Origin: an uncultured Sulfitobacter sp.
Lineage (GTDB): Bacteria; Pseudomonadota; Alphaproteobacteria; Rhodobacterales; Rhodobacteraceae
DNA length: 64,000 nt
Assembly (NCBI RefSeq): GCF_947497275.1
Contig: NZ_CANMFS010000004.1
Coordinates: 372,001 to 436,000 of the forward strand
Direction of reading: 5' to 3'
How positions within the stretch are numbered: the first letter of the stretch is position 1; the number at the start of each line of letters is the position of its first letter. Below are positions 37,770-45,747 of this stretch, piece by piece. The position numbers and the translations under genes are program-made. The notes beneath the pieces were generated by a model that saw nothing but the letters and a program-made list of their open reading frames with translations, was not told where the DNA came from and searched no databases.

Positions 37770-39533
37770 ATGATGCAAAACCTTTCTCCCAAATCCGGAC
37801 TTCAATCCCTTGGCCAGGCAATCGCGGCGCATGTCGCGCGGGTGTATTCGGCGGTGGACGCGGATATACTGGCGTCACAGATCATCGATGCGTTCTGGCC
37901 CGAAGGCACTCACCGGCGCAAGAGGGCGCGCAAGCCTGGCAATACGATGTGGTCGCAGGGGGATGCCCTGTTGATCACCTACGGAAATTCGATCATCGAC
38001 GGGGCACACAAGCCGCTCGATCTGCTCAACGATTTTCTGCACCGCTACCTGCGCGGCACCGTGAACGGCGTACATGTACTGCCGTTTTTTCCCTACACCT
38101 CCGACGACGGTTTTGCGGTGACCGACTTCCGCGCCGTCAATCCACAGCTGGGCGACTGGAGCGACATCAACCGGATCGCGGGCGATTTCAAACTGATGTC
38201 TGATCTGGTGCTCAATCATGTTTCAAGCCAGGGCGCGTGGTTCAACGCTTATCGACAAGGACAGGCACCCTACGACCGGTTCTTTTTCGAAGCGTCGCCG
38301 GATGATGATCTGAGCATGGTCGTACGTCCGCGCACGACACCGCTGCTGCGAAAGATCGACACGGCGAACGGTCCGCGCCATGTCTGGTGCACTTTCAGCC
38401 ATGATCAGATTGATCTGGATTTCCGCAATCCGGAAGTACTGCTGGAGTTCTTGCGAATCATCCGGCTGCACATGGCCAACGGTGTGCAGATCATCCGTCT
38501 CGATGCCGTCGCCTTCCTGTGGAAAGAACCCGGAACGACCTCGATCCATCTGCCGCAGACCCACGAGATCATCAAGTTGATCCGCCTGCTGAGCAATTAT
38601 GCCACAGAACCACTGATCCTGTTGACCGAAACGAATGTGCCCAAGACCGAGAACCTGAGCTATTTCGGCAACCGTGACGAGGCGCATGTCATCTACAACT
38701 TTCCACTGCCGCCGTTGATTTTGCACGCGATGATGTCGGGGACGGCCACGCATCTGACGAAATGGCAGCGCGCGATGCCGCCCGCGCCGCTGGGATGTGC
38801 CTATCTCAACTTCACGGCAAGTCATGACGGCATCGGGATGCGGCCCGCCGAGGGGGTGCTGTCCGCCGAGGATCAAGCCGCGGTCATCGACTGCGTGCGG
38901 CGCATAGGCGGGCTTGTTTCCATGCGGGCGCTGCCCGATGGAGGCGAGGCACCTTATGAGCTGAACACGACGTTCTTCGACGCGATGAGCCAGACGTTCG
39001 ACGGACCTGACGCGCATCACATCGCGCGGTTCATCTGCTCGCAGACCATCGTGATGTCGCTCGAAGGGATACCGGCGTTCTATATTCATTCCGTGCTGGC
39101 CACGCCGAACGATCACGACGGTGTGGAAAAGCGCGGGATGAACCGTGCCATAAACCGCCACCGCTGGAACTACGGAGATCTGCGCGCACGGCTTGCCGAC
39201 AAAAGAACACCGCAAGCCGTGGTGATGGACACGCTTGGCAAACGTCTGCAGTTGCGCAAACGGCAGACAGCGTTTCACCCCAACGCGACGCAGTTCACAG
39301 TGTACACCGGCGACGCCCGTGTATTCGGCGTGTGGCGGCAGGGGTTGGACCGACAGCAATCCATCTTTGCGCTGCACAACGTCAGCGCCGATACCATCGC
39401 TTTGCCGGTTGCCATGCTCAACCTCATCGCCGACGAGACTTGGGTCGATCTGTTGTCAGGCGAGCCGGTGGGAGAGGGGGATATCCTTCTGGCTCCTTAT
39501 CAGTGCCGCTGGATCAGCAATAGCGGTCACTGA
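37770..39533 (+). CDS. GH13 sucrose phosphorylase-like enzyme, probable glucosylglycerate phosphorylase
   Basis: 587 aa from MMQNLSP at 37770; the open frame continues upstream without family character. The (beta/alpha)8 barrel motifs are intact: HVLPFFPYTSDDGFAVTDF (102-120), the nucleophile Asp245 in IIRLDAVAFL, acid/base Glu287 in LLTETNVP, and the transition-state stabiliser Asp353 in TASHDGIGMRP. This places it in the GH13_18 phosphorylase group (sucrose, sucrose-6-phosphate, glucosylglycerol or glucosylglycerate phosphorylases). The convergent neighbours make glucosylglycerate, so that is the likely substrate, cleaved by phosphate to glucose-1-phosphate and glycerate. Its stop overlaps the neighbour's stop by 7 bases. 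Confidence 0.82.
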   Translation: MMQNLSPKSGLQSLGQAIAAHVARVYSAVDADILASQIIDAFWPEGTHRRKRARKPGNTMWSQGDALLITYGNSIIDGAHKPLDLLNDFLHRYLRGTVNGVHVLPFFPYTSDDGFAVTDFRAVNPQLGDWSDINRIAGDFKLMSDLVLNHVSSQGAWFNAYRQGQAPYDRFFFEASPDDDLSMVVRPRTTPLLRKIDTANGPRHVWCTFSHDQIDLDFRNPEVLLEFLRIIRLHMANGVQIIRLDAVAFLWKEPGTTSIHLPQTHEIIKLIRLLSNYATEPLILLTETNVPKTENLSYFGNRDEAHVIYNFPLPPLILHAMMSGTATHLTKWQRAMPPAPLGCAYLNFTASHDGIGMRPAEGVLSAEDQAAVIDCVRRIGGLVSMRALPDGGEAPYELNTTFFDAMSQTFDGPDAHHIARFICSQTIVMSLEGIPAFYIHSVLATPNDHDGVEKRGMNRAINRHRWNYGDLRARLADKRTPQAVVMDTLGKRLQLRKRQTAFHPNATQFTVYTGDARVFGVWRQGLDRQQSIFALHNVSADTIALPVAMLNLIADETWVDLLSGEPVGEGDILLAPYQCRWISNSGH

Positions 39534-40747
39534 TACTCCGCCGCGTCGGCGGCTGCGGCGGCGTGCATGTCGCGCAGAAATTTCGGATCAGCGGCGTGCA
39601 CGCGGTTCCATGTCGGGATGAACGGGGTCTCGTGCGGGTTCTCCAGAAACGTCTGACCGGCCCGCATGATGCTGTCGGCAAAAAGCTCGATCGAGGCTTC
39701 CTCGGAATGTCGGTCCACCGTCAGGCCGTTCATCTGTGCATCGGTGTAATAGGCCTCAAGAAGGTCCAGCGCATTGCGATAATAGGTTGCCTTGAGCGTG
39801 CGGAAGACGTTGTTGGTGAACACGGTGCCATCGGCGGCCAGCTTGCGAAAGATCGCCTTGCAGATATCGACGGACATCCGGTTCAGCCCGGTGTTCGCAT
39901 CCTCGGGGCTCAGTTGCTGGTGCTTGTGATCGTAGGAATCCGCGATCTCCACCTGGCATACCGCCTTGGGCGCCAGATTGCGCCATGCCTCTGACAACAC
40001 GCCGATTTCCAGGCCCCAATCCGACGGAATCCGCAGATCGGGCAGGATGTTCGCGCGCATCGCGAATTCGCCCGACAGCGGATAACGGAAGCTGCGCAGA
40101 TAATCGAGGTAATCGCGGTCTCCGATGACGCGCTTGAGCGCGATCAGCAGCGGGCTGACCAACAGGCGGCTGACCCGCCCGTTCAGCTTGTCGTTGCCGA
40201 CGCGGGCGTAATATCCCTTGGCCACCTGATAGGGAAATGTGGGATTGGCAACCGGATAGATCAGACGTGCCAGCATTTCGTTGGTGTAGGTCAGGATGTC
40301 GCAATCGTGGATCGCCATGACCGAGGTATCTTCGCATCCGATCAGATAACCCATCGACGTCCAGACGTTCTTGCCCTTGCCCTGTTCGGTGGGCGCAAGG
40401 CCAAGATTCTTCAGACGCTCTTCCAGCGCCAGCATGCGTGGGCTGTTGTTCCAGATTACGATATGGTTCTGGTTGAGCCCTTTAAAAAATTTGCGCGCGT
40501 GCCGGAACTGCGCTTCGTCCGCGCGGTCCAGCCCAATGATGATTCGGTGCAGATACGTCACCTTGGCAAGCTCGGCCAGGATATTTGGCATCGCTTCCGT
40601 TTCCAGCTCTGAATAAAGACAGGGCAGGATGAGCGACATCTTGCGGGTCGGCGCGAATGTCTCCAGCTCGTACGTCATATCGTCGAGTGCGCGCGTGCGC
40701 AGGTTGTGCAGGGTTGCGATGTTGCCGTTCTGGTGAAAATCAACCAT
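39527..40747 (-). CDS. gpgS: Glucosyl-3-phosphoglycerate synthase-like glycosyltransferase
   Basis: 406 aa. It has a GT-A fold with MSLILPCLYSELETEAMPNI near residue 38, IIIGLDRADEAQF, GKGKNVWTSMGYLI (about 122-135) and the metal-binding motif in AIHDCDILTY, then SGEFAMRANIL and DWGLEIGVLSEA. These match glucosyl-3-phosphoglycerate synthases, which transfer glucose from an NDP-glucose to 3-phosphoglycerate. The mannosyl equivalent cannot be fully excluded. The start overlaps the phosphatase gene by 8 bases, so the two reactions are coupled genetically. Confidence 0.82.
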   Translation of the reverse strand: MVDFHQNGNIATLHNLRTRALDDMTYELETFAPTRKMSLILPCLYSELETEAMPNILAELAKVTYLHRIIIGLDRADEAQFRHARKFFKGLNQNHIVIWNNSPRMLALEERLKNLGLAPTEQGKGKNVWTSMGYLIGCEDTSVMAIHDCDILTYTNEMLARLIYPVANPTFPYQVAKGYYARVGNDKLNGRVSRLLVSPLLIALKRVIGDRDYLDYLRSFRYPLSGEFAMRANILPDLRIPSDWGLEIGVLSEAWRNLAPKAVCQVEIADSYDHKHQQLSPEDANTGLNRMSVDICKAIFRKLAADGTVFTNNVFRTLKATYYRNALDLLEAYYTDAQMNGLTVDRHSEEASIELFADSIMRAGQTFLENPHETPFIPTWNRVHAADPKFLRDMHAAAAADAAEYQ

Positions 40748-41540
40748 GCGGTTCTTCCTTGATGTGATCGAGACGGTCGAGCAGGGCCAGCATCGCGCTG
40801 TTCCAGCCGACCGGCCCTGCTTGGGTGGTCCTGATGATACGGCCTGCTGCCTCTCCGTCCAACGGGGGCAGCGGATCGCGGTGCGGATTGGCGACGATAA
40901 TACCGAAATCTGCCGCCTCGACCATCTCGATGTCGTTTGGCGCGTCTCCGAGTGCCGCGGTACGGGCCGGGCGGAAATAGGCGACGATATCTGTCATGCG
41001 GTCCGCCTTTGTCATGCCGAAAGACAGCGTGAGAAAGCGACCCCCTTGTCGTGCGGCAATGTGCTGTTGCCCCAGTGCGGTGGAGAATTCGGATAGGCTG
41101 GCATCGTCTCCCAACCACAGGCCCGGCTCCGAGAATGCGCGATTTCTGGCCAGCCTCGCCGCAGTTAGGGAGAGACCGGTTGCCTCCGCGACGGCCTCGT
41201 CCGACATATCTCCGAAGCCGCGAAAGAGGCTGCGCAGATGGTGCGGCAGAGTATCGAGCCTCTCGCGCAGCGCGGTATATTCCTCTTCGCTCGGCGCAGC
41301 GTTCGGCATCCCGATCAGCCCGGCGCCGTTCTCGACAATCGCGGGGACGCCCGCGAGGCCCAGATCGGACTGAACGGCACGGATCTCCGCTTCGGTCTTG
41401 CTGCTGGATAGAATGACCGGAGCGCCGATTGCCTTGAGGCGGCGCAACGCCGGCGCGGCAGAGTCCCATTGATAGGTGTCATGATCAAGCAACGTACCGT
41501 CGAGATCCGTAAAGACGAGAAGTGGGCAGGGCAGAGGCAT
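40740..41540 (-). CDS. HAD-type glucosyl/mannosyl-3-phosphoglycerate phosphatase
   Basis: 266 aa. HAD motif I is TDLDGTLL with Asp12 and Asp14, motif II VILSSSKT, and motif IV GDAPNDIEMVEAADFG. The cap and order match the mannosyl-3-phosphoglycerate phosphatase (MpgP) family, which removes the phosphate made by the synthase encoded next. The ATG at 41540 is chosen because GGGGAA lies 9 bases before it and it places motif I at the usual position; an ATG 21 bases upstream is possible. Given the GpgS-like partner, glucosyl-3-phosphoglycerate is the likely substrate. Confidence 0.82.
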   Translation of the reverse strand: MPLPCPLLVFTDLDGTLLDHDTYQWDSAAPALRRLKAIGAPVILSSSKTEAEIRAVQSDLGLAGVPAIVENGAGLIGMPNAAPSEEEYTALRERLDTLPHHLRSLFRGFGDMSDEAVAEATGLSLTAARLARNRAFSEPGLWLGDDASLSEFSTALGQQHIAARQGGRFLTLSFGMTKADRMTDIVAYFRPARTAALGDAPNDIEMVEAADFGIIVANPHRDPLPPLDGEAAGRIIRTTQAGPVGWNSAMLALLDRLDHIKEEPHG

Positions 41541-41656
41541 CCCGCGAGTTTCCCCGAGCATTGCGCGTCCAGCAAGAGGGAAGATGCGGATTCCCCTGGA
41601 TCAATGCAAGTTTCTGATGCAGAGCGCTCGGCAAACGGGCAGTTTCGATATCTGTG

Positions 41657-43033
41657 TCAGTTGCCAGACAGCGGCAGGGATACCTTTGCCCGCAACCCGC
41701 CGCCCGCCCGGTTTTCCAGTGCAATCGTCCCGCCGTGGCCTGCGATGATGGTGCGCGTGATCGACAGACCCAGCCCCGCACCGCCAGTATCGAGGTTCCG
41801 GCTCGTATCGCCGCGCACGAACGGCTGGAACATATCCTCCAACCGGTCGGGTGCGATACCGGGGCCGGTATCGTCGACTGTGACAAGCGCATCGGTACGT
41901 GTCGCTGCAAGCGTGACAGACGCCGCGCCGCCGTACCGCAAGGCGTTGTCGATCAGGTTCCCAATGGCCCGACCGAGGCCCACGGGGCGACCGGTAATCT
42001 TGGGGAGGGCCTGTGCCTTAAACTGCGCACCGCGTTCGGCGCACAGCGGGGCGAGCAGCGCATCGAGGTCTACCTCGACTTTCTGTTCCCCATCGTGTCC
42101 TTCGCGCGCATAGGTGACAAGGCCGGCGGCCATAACGGTCATTTCGTCCAGCGCCCGGATCATCGCTGTACGCTGCTCTTCGTCCTCGACCATTTCCGCG
42201 CGGATGCGCAGGCTGGTCATCGGTGTGCGCAAATCGTGACCGACCGCAGCGAGCATACGCATGCGTTCAGCGTCGAATTGTGAAATTTCGGACTGCATCG
42301 CGTTGAAGGCGCGCGCGGCCTCGCGCATTTCTCGCGCCCCGGTTTCAGGCGCTTTGGCGGTCCTGTCGCCTTGTCCTGCCGCGCGGGCGGCTTGCGCCAA
42401 TGCGCCCAGCGGTCGCGTCAACCGGCGCACGAAAGCCAGACCAACGCCCAGCACACAGATGAGCGAGACACCCAGAACCAGCAGGAAAACCTCGCTTTCG
42501 ATCCCCGGCGGGCGTGTCGCCCGTCCGCGCGAGACCATGTTAAGCCATTGTGTACGGGCACCTTCCGGACCCGCCAGCGCGATGGAAACGGCGATCACCG
42601 TGCGCGCGTCGTGGTGGCTGCCTCTGTCAGCGCGGTCATCGCCAACATCATCCCTGCGGGCGCCCACACGGATCGCGGCGCGCACGTCCCGGTCGGGCAG
42701 TGCCGCAGCCAGCTCGGCGGTGAGGGAGGCGGATGCCTTATCGCGCGCCGTCGCGCTGACAATCGGTTCCGGTCTAACGTCCACGCGGGACAGGCGGGTG
42801 GAGCTGTCTCGTGCGATGCGGCGGCGCAGTTCGGGTGCGGCAGCCTCGATCGCGGGCAAAAGCGAGACGATCCGTTCCACCTCACGGGACTGAAACGCGT
42901 CGCGATCAAGCCGCTGCCGTTCGACTGTCATCAATCCCAAAGCAACCAGATTGGCCACGACCAGCGCGACGGTGAGCAGAAGCGTGAAACGGCTCGCCAG
43001 ACCGTCGGGCCGCCATTTCGAAAGGCCGTTCAC
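41657..43033 (-). CDS. Two-component sensor histidine kinase (EnvZ/PrmB type)
   Basis: 458 aa. An N-terminal transmembrane helix (about 15-36), a periplasmic domain (about 40-180) and a second helix (184-203) precede a HAMP linker, the phosphorylated His266 in AAVGHDLRTPMTSLRIR, and an ATPase domain with GNLIDNALRYGG, DTGPGIAPDRL and GLGLSI. The GTG at 43033 overlaps the regulator's stop (GTGA); an upstream frame is a shadow. The periplasmic part is rich in Asp, Arg and His (GARRDDVGDDRADRGSHHD, about 124-142), which could bind metal ions. Confidence 0.92.
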   Translation of the reverse strand: MNGLSKWRPDGLASRFTLLLTVALVVANLVALGLMTVERQRLDRDAFQSREVERIVSLLPAIEAAAPELRRRIARDSSTRLSRVDVRPEPIVSATARDKASASLTAELAAALPDRDVRAAIRVGARRDDVGDDRADRGSHHDARTVIAVSIALAGPEGARTQWLNMVSRGRATRPPGIESEVFLLVLGVSLICVLGVGLAFVRRLTRPLGALAQAARAAGQGDRTAKAPETGAREMREAARAFNAMQSEISQFDAERMRMLAAVGHDLRTPMTSLRIRAEMVEDEEQRTAMIRALDEMTVMAAGLVTYAREGHDGEQKVEVDLDALLAPLCAERGAQFKAQALPKITGRPVGLGRAIGNLIDNALRYGGAASVTLAATRTDALVTVDDTGPGIAPDRLEDMFQPFVRGDTSRNLDTGGAGLGLSITRTIIAGHGGTIALENRAGGGLRAKVSLPLSGN

Positions 43034-43743
43034 ATGTCCACCACATCCGCAGCCAGCATGTAGCCACCGCCCCATTCCGTTACGATCAGGCGCGGCGTTG
43101 ACGGATCTTCTTCGAGCTTGCGTCGCAGACGGCTGACAGTGTTGTCGATAGCGCGGTCATACGCCTTTGCATCGCGGCCCGCCGTAAGGTCGAGCAGCCG
43201 CTGCCGGCTCAGAACAGTTTTGGGATGGTCCAGCAGCACCGCAAGCAGCCGGTTCTCGCCTGAGGTCAAGGCCACAGCGCGCCCGTCGCTGTGTTCAAGT
43301 TCTTGCGTCGTGGGGTCGTGGCGCCACCCCGCAAACACACGCACACCGGTCATCTGCCGGGACTCGACCACCGGCGCGCGGCGCAGAACGGCGCGGATAC
43401 GTGCCAAAAGCTCGCGCGGATTGAACGGTTTGACGACATAGTCGTCGGCACCAAGCTCCAACCCGACGATCCGGTCCGTCTCATCGGTCATCGCCGTGAG
43501 CAGGATTACCGGCGGGCCGCCCTGTGCGACGATCCAGCGACACAGGCTCAGCCCGTCTTCGCCCGGCATCATGATGTCGAGAACGACAAGCGCAAGGTTT
43601 GCCTCGTCGATAATCCGGCGCGCCTCGCCCGCGTTCGCGGCAAGCTGCACACGCAATCCCTGTTTGCGCAGGTACTGGCCCAGCGGCTCGCGGATATCGC
43701 GGGCGTCGTCAACGATCAGGATCTGGGGCTCTGACGGGTCCAA
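43030..43743 (-). CDS. OmpR-family response regulator
   Basis: 237 aa. The receiver domain has Asp12/Asp13, the phosphorylated Asp56 in VVLDIMMPGEDG, Thr83 and Lys105. The C-terminal winged helix (about 135-235) has ALTSGENRLLAVLLDHP and DNTVSRLRRKLEEDP. The start is a TTG at 43743; no ATG or GTG is available upstream in frame, and the ribosome site is weak. It is coupled to the kinase and divergent from the EF-hand gene, whose promoter region holds two OmpR-like sites. Confidence 0.9.
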   Translation of the reverse strand: MDPSEPQILIVDDARDIREPLGQYLRKQGLRVQLAANAGEARRIIDEANLALVVLDIMMPGEDGLSLCRWIVAQGGPPVILLTAMTDETDRIVGLELGADDYVVKPFNPRELLARIRAVLRRAPVVESRQMTGVRVFAGWRHDPTTQELEHSDGRAVALTSGENRLLAVLLDHPKTVLSRQRLLDLTAGRDAKAYDRAIDNTVSRLRRKLEEDPSTPRLIVTEWGGGYMLAADVVDM

Positions 43744-43837
43744 GGGGTATCTGCTTTCGTATTCGGGTGTTTGTACCTCCGTTTAACAACGGATCGGAGG
43801 GCTTTGGCCAGCGTTGGAAAGACGTATCGGTCAGTTG

Positions 43838-43886
43838 TTTGTCGCAAATTGTGTCAGGGGCGGCTGCGGCGACAGTTCGCGACAAT
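43838..43886. promoter_or_regulatory. Paired operator-like sites between the response regulator and the EF-hand gene
   Basis: TTTGTCGCAAATTGTGTC (43838-43855, plus) and ATTGTCGCGAACTGTCGC (43886-43869, minus) match at 13 of 18 positions. In each, a TTGTC-type half-site recurs after 10 bases, the spacing of tandem OmpR-type sites. The sites face each other with centres 31 bp apart. The second lies about 30 bases before a -10-like TACAAT (43917-43922) that lacks a good -35, as expected for an activated promoter. Confidence 0.55.
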
Positions 43887-43989
43887 ACCACGCGCATACT
43901 GACACACATTCTGACGTACAATGGTCCATATGAGGTACATCGGAGGCAACAACGTCTTCGCCACTCACTTCCAATCAAAGGATGATGCA

Positions 43990-44550
43990 ATGAAAAATTT
44001 CAAATTTCTCCCCATCTGGGCCGTCTCTCTGGGCCTGATCGTCTCTGCCGCCGCAGTGGCAAGCGCGCAAGACACCGCCACATCCACCGATCAGCCAGCG
44101 GCATCGGAGCAGCCCGTTTCAAAGCAGGACGGCGCGCGCGGTGATCGCAAAGGGCGCGATGGCCACGGTGCACATCACCGCAAGGGCAAGCATAAAGGGG
44201 GCATGGGCCGTCACCATGGCGGTAGCGAAATGTTCCGCACGCTGTTCGGCCAGGTCGATGCCGATGGCAATGGTGCCGTGACGCAGGAAGAAATCGACAA
44301 CTTCCGCGCGGCTAAAGTCGGTGAAGCGGACGCCTCCGGTGACGGCGCTCTGAGCATCGAAGAGTTCGACACCCTGTACCGCGAATTCACCCGCAGCCGG
44401 ATGGTTGACATGTTTCAGAAGATGGACGCCGATGGTGACGGTGTGATCAGCGACGCGGAAATGGACAGCCGTTTCGGCGGTGTGGTTGATCGCATGGACC
44501 GCGACGATGACGGCGCTCTGACGCTGAAGGACCGCGGCCGCCGCGGCTGA
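43990..44550 (+). CDS. Secreted EF-hand calcium-binding protein
   Basis: 186 aa with a signal peptide (cleavage near ASAQ, residue 27), a His/Gly/Lys-rich stretch (58-78) and four EF-hand loops: DADGNGAVTQEE (90-101), DASGDGALSIEE (114-125), DADGDGVISDAE (146-157) and DRDDDGALTLKD (170-181). The first three have the full ligand pattern; the fourth ends in Asp rather than Glu. It is probably periplasmic and binds Ca2+ or related cations. AAGGA precedes the ATG at 43990. It is divergent from a two-component system and likely its target. Confidence 0.9.
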   Translation: MKNFKFLPIWAVSLGLIVSAAAVASAQDTATSTDQPAASEQPVSKQDGARGDRKGRDGHGAHHRKGKHKGGMGRHHGGSEMFRTLFGQVDADGNGAVTQEEIDNFRAAKVGEADASGDGALSIEEFDTLYREFTRSRMVDMFQKMDADGDGVISDAEMDSRFGGVVDRMDRDDDGALTLKDRGRRG

Positions 44551-44573
44551 TCCCGCACCGGCATTGCACAGCA

Positions 44574-44602
44574 GGCGGCACGGGGAACACCCCCGTGCCG
44601 CC
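44574..44602. terminator. Bidirectional terminator hairpin
   Basis: GGCGGCACGGGG (44574-44585) and CCCCGTGCCGCC (44591-44602) form a perfect 12-bp stem with a 5-base loop between the convergent EF-hand and dehydrogenase genes. T-tracts are weak on both sides. Confidence 0.75.
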
Positions 44603-44608
44603 CTTCGT

Positions 44609-45568
44609 TCAGACCGGGTCCAACGACGGTTTCCCGGCGAAAAAAGCGTCAAGATTATCGAGCGCCTTGAATCCCATTGCATCGCGCGTCCTGACGGTCG
44701 CACTGCCGACATGCGGCATCATCATGATGTTGTCATGGCGGGCAAACGCGGGGTTGCCACCGGGTTCGGTCGCAAAACAATCAAGGCCAGCGGCACCGAT
44801 ATGCCCCGCCTCGACCGCTTGCAGCAACGCAGTCTCGTCGATCAGATTGCCGCGCGCGGTGTTCACAAGTACGCATCCTTCGGGCAATCGGGCAAGACGG
44901 TCGGCGTTCATCAAGCCGGTGGTTTCCGGCGTCGCGGGACAGTGCAGCGACAGAAAATCGGAGACGGCCAGCAAATCGTCGAGGGTGTCGTGATAGATCG
45001 CACCAGCTTCATCCTCCGGGGTAAGGCGGTTGCGGTTGTGATAGTGTATTTCCATATCGAACCCACGCGCTTTGCGCGCAAAAGCCCGCCCGACGCCACC
45101 CATTCCGATAATACCGAGTCGCGCGCCGGTGATCTGTTTGCCTACCAGAAAGGCGGGCGACCAGAAGTCCCAGTCACCGGACCTGACTACGCGGTCTCCG
45201 GCGACGGCATGACGGGCCGCCCCCAGCATCAGCATCATGGCCAGCTCCGCCGTCGCGTCCGACAGGACGCCCGGCGTATTTGTCACAACGATTCCGCGTG
45301 GTCCGAGCGCGGGCAGATCGCAGTGATCGACCCCGACGGAATGGTTCGCCACGATCTTCAACCGAGGATCAAGCCGGGCCACCACATCCGCGCTGAAGTG
45401 TTCGGAGTGGCAGGGGATGATGCCATCCACCTGCCCGCTCATCGCAATGATGTCTTCTGCGCCGCCGGGCGCATCAGCGGCATCCCAGATTACTTCGTAA
45501 TCCCGCCGCGCCCGCGCCATCGTGGCATCGGACAGGGTTCTGGTGATCCAGATGACCGGCTTTGTCAT
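44609..45568 (-). CDS. D-isomer-specific 2-hydroxyacid dehydrogenase (glyoxylate/hydroxypyruvate reductase type)
   Basis: 319 aa from MTKPVIWITR at 45568. It has the NAD(P) loop GMGGVGRAFARKARGF (about 150-165), the substrate Arg in VNTARGNLIDE, the catalytic Glu downstream and the catalytic His in MMMPHVGSAT. HNRNRL after the second strand, with Arg residues, suggests NADPH preference as in glyoxylate reductases. Such enzymes interconvert glycerate and hydroxypyruvate, so it could use glycerate released from glucosylglycerate, though it is not in that operon. Confidence 0.88.
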   Translation of the reverse strand: MTKPVIWITRTLSDATMARARRDYEVIWDAADAPGGAEDIIAMSGQVDGIIPCHSEHFSADVVARLDPRLKIVANHSVGVDHCDLPALGPRGIVVTNTPGVLSDATAELAMMLMLGAARHAVAGDRVVRSGDWDFWSPAFLVGKQITGARLGIIGMGGVGRAFARKARGFDMEIHYHNRNRLTPEDEAGAIYHDTLDDLLAVSDFLSLHCPATPETTGLMNADRLARLPEGCVLVNTARGNLIDETALLQAVEAGHIGAAGLDCFATEPGGNPAFARHDNIMMMPHVGSATVRTRDAMGFKALDNLDAFFAGKPSLDPV

Positions 45569-45572
45569 GATA

Positions 45573-45734
45573 TCAATCCCGGTTGTTGCTGCTGGAGGTG
45601 ACGAAATCATACGCCACGAATCCCAGCGTCACGACGATGATGATCACCAGATCGGGGCTGGGCACCTTGAAAGCGAGGATCAGCAGAAACGCCGCGAGCG
45701 TAATGAAGGCGAATAGTGCAAGAAATCGGTTCAT
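45573..45734 (-). CDS. Small membrane protein, 53 aa
   Basis: From the ATG at 45734 (MNRFLALFAFITLAAF) the product has 53 residues and two predicted membrane helices (about 4-20 and 26-43) with a polar, Asn/Ser-rich end. GAGG lies about 10 bases before the start. It sits between the amidase and the dehydrogenase, 4 bases before the latter. Function unknown. Confidence 0.7.
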   Translation of the reverse strand: MNRFLALFAFITLAAFLLILAFKVPSPDLVIIIVVTLGFVAYDFVTSSSNNRD

Positions 45735-45747
45735 GTCGTTTCGTTCC

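Noticed and set aside
38223..39377. 384-codon minus-strand frame over the GH13 phosphorylase
   Set aside because: The catalytic motifs are on the plus strand; the antisense product matches nothing recognisable.
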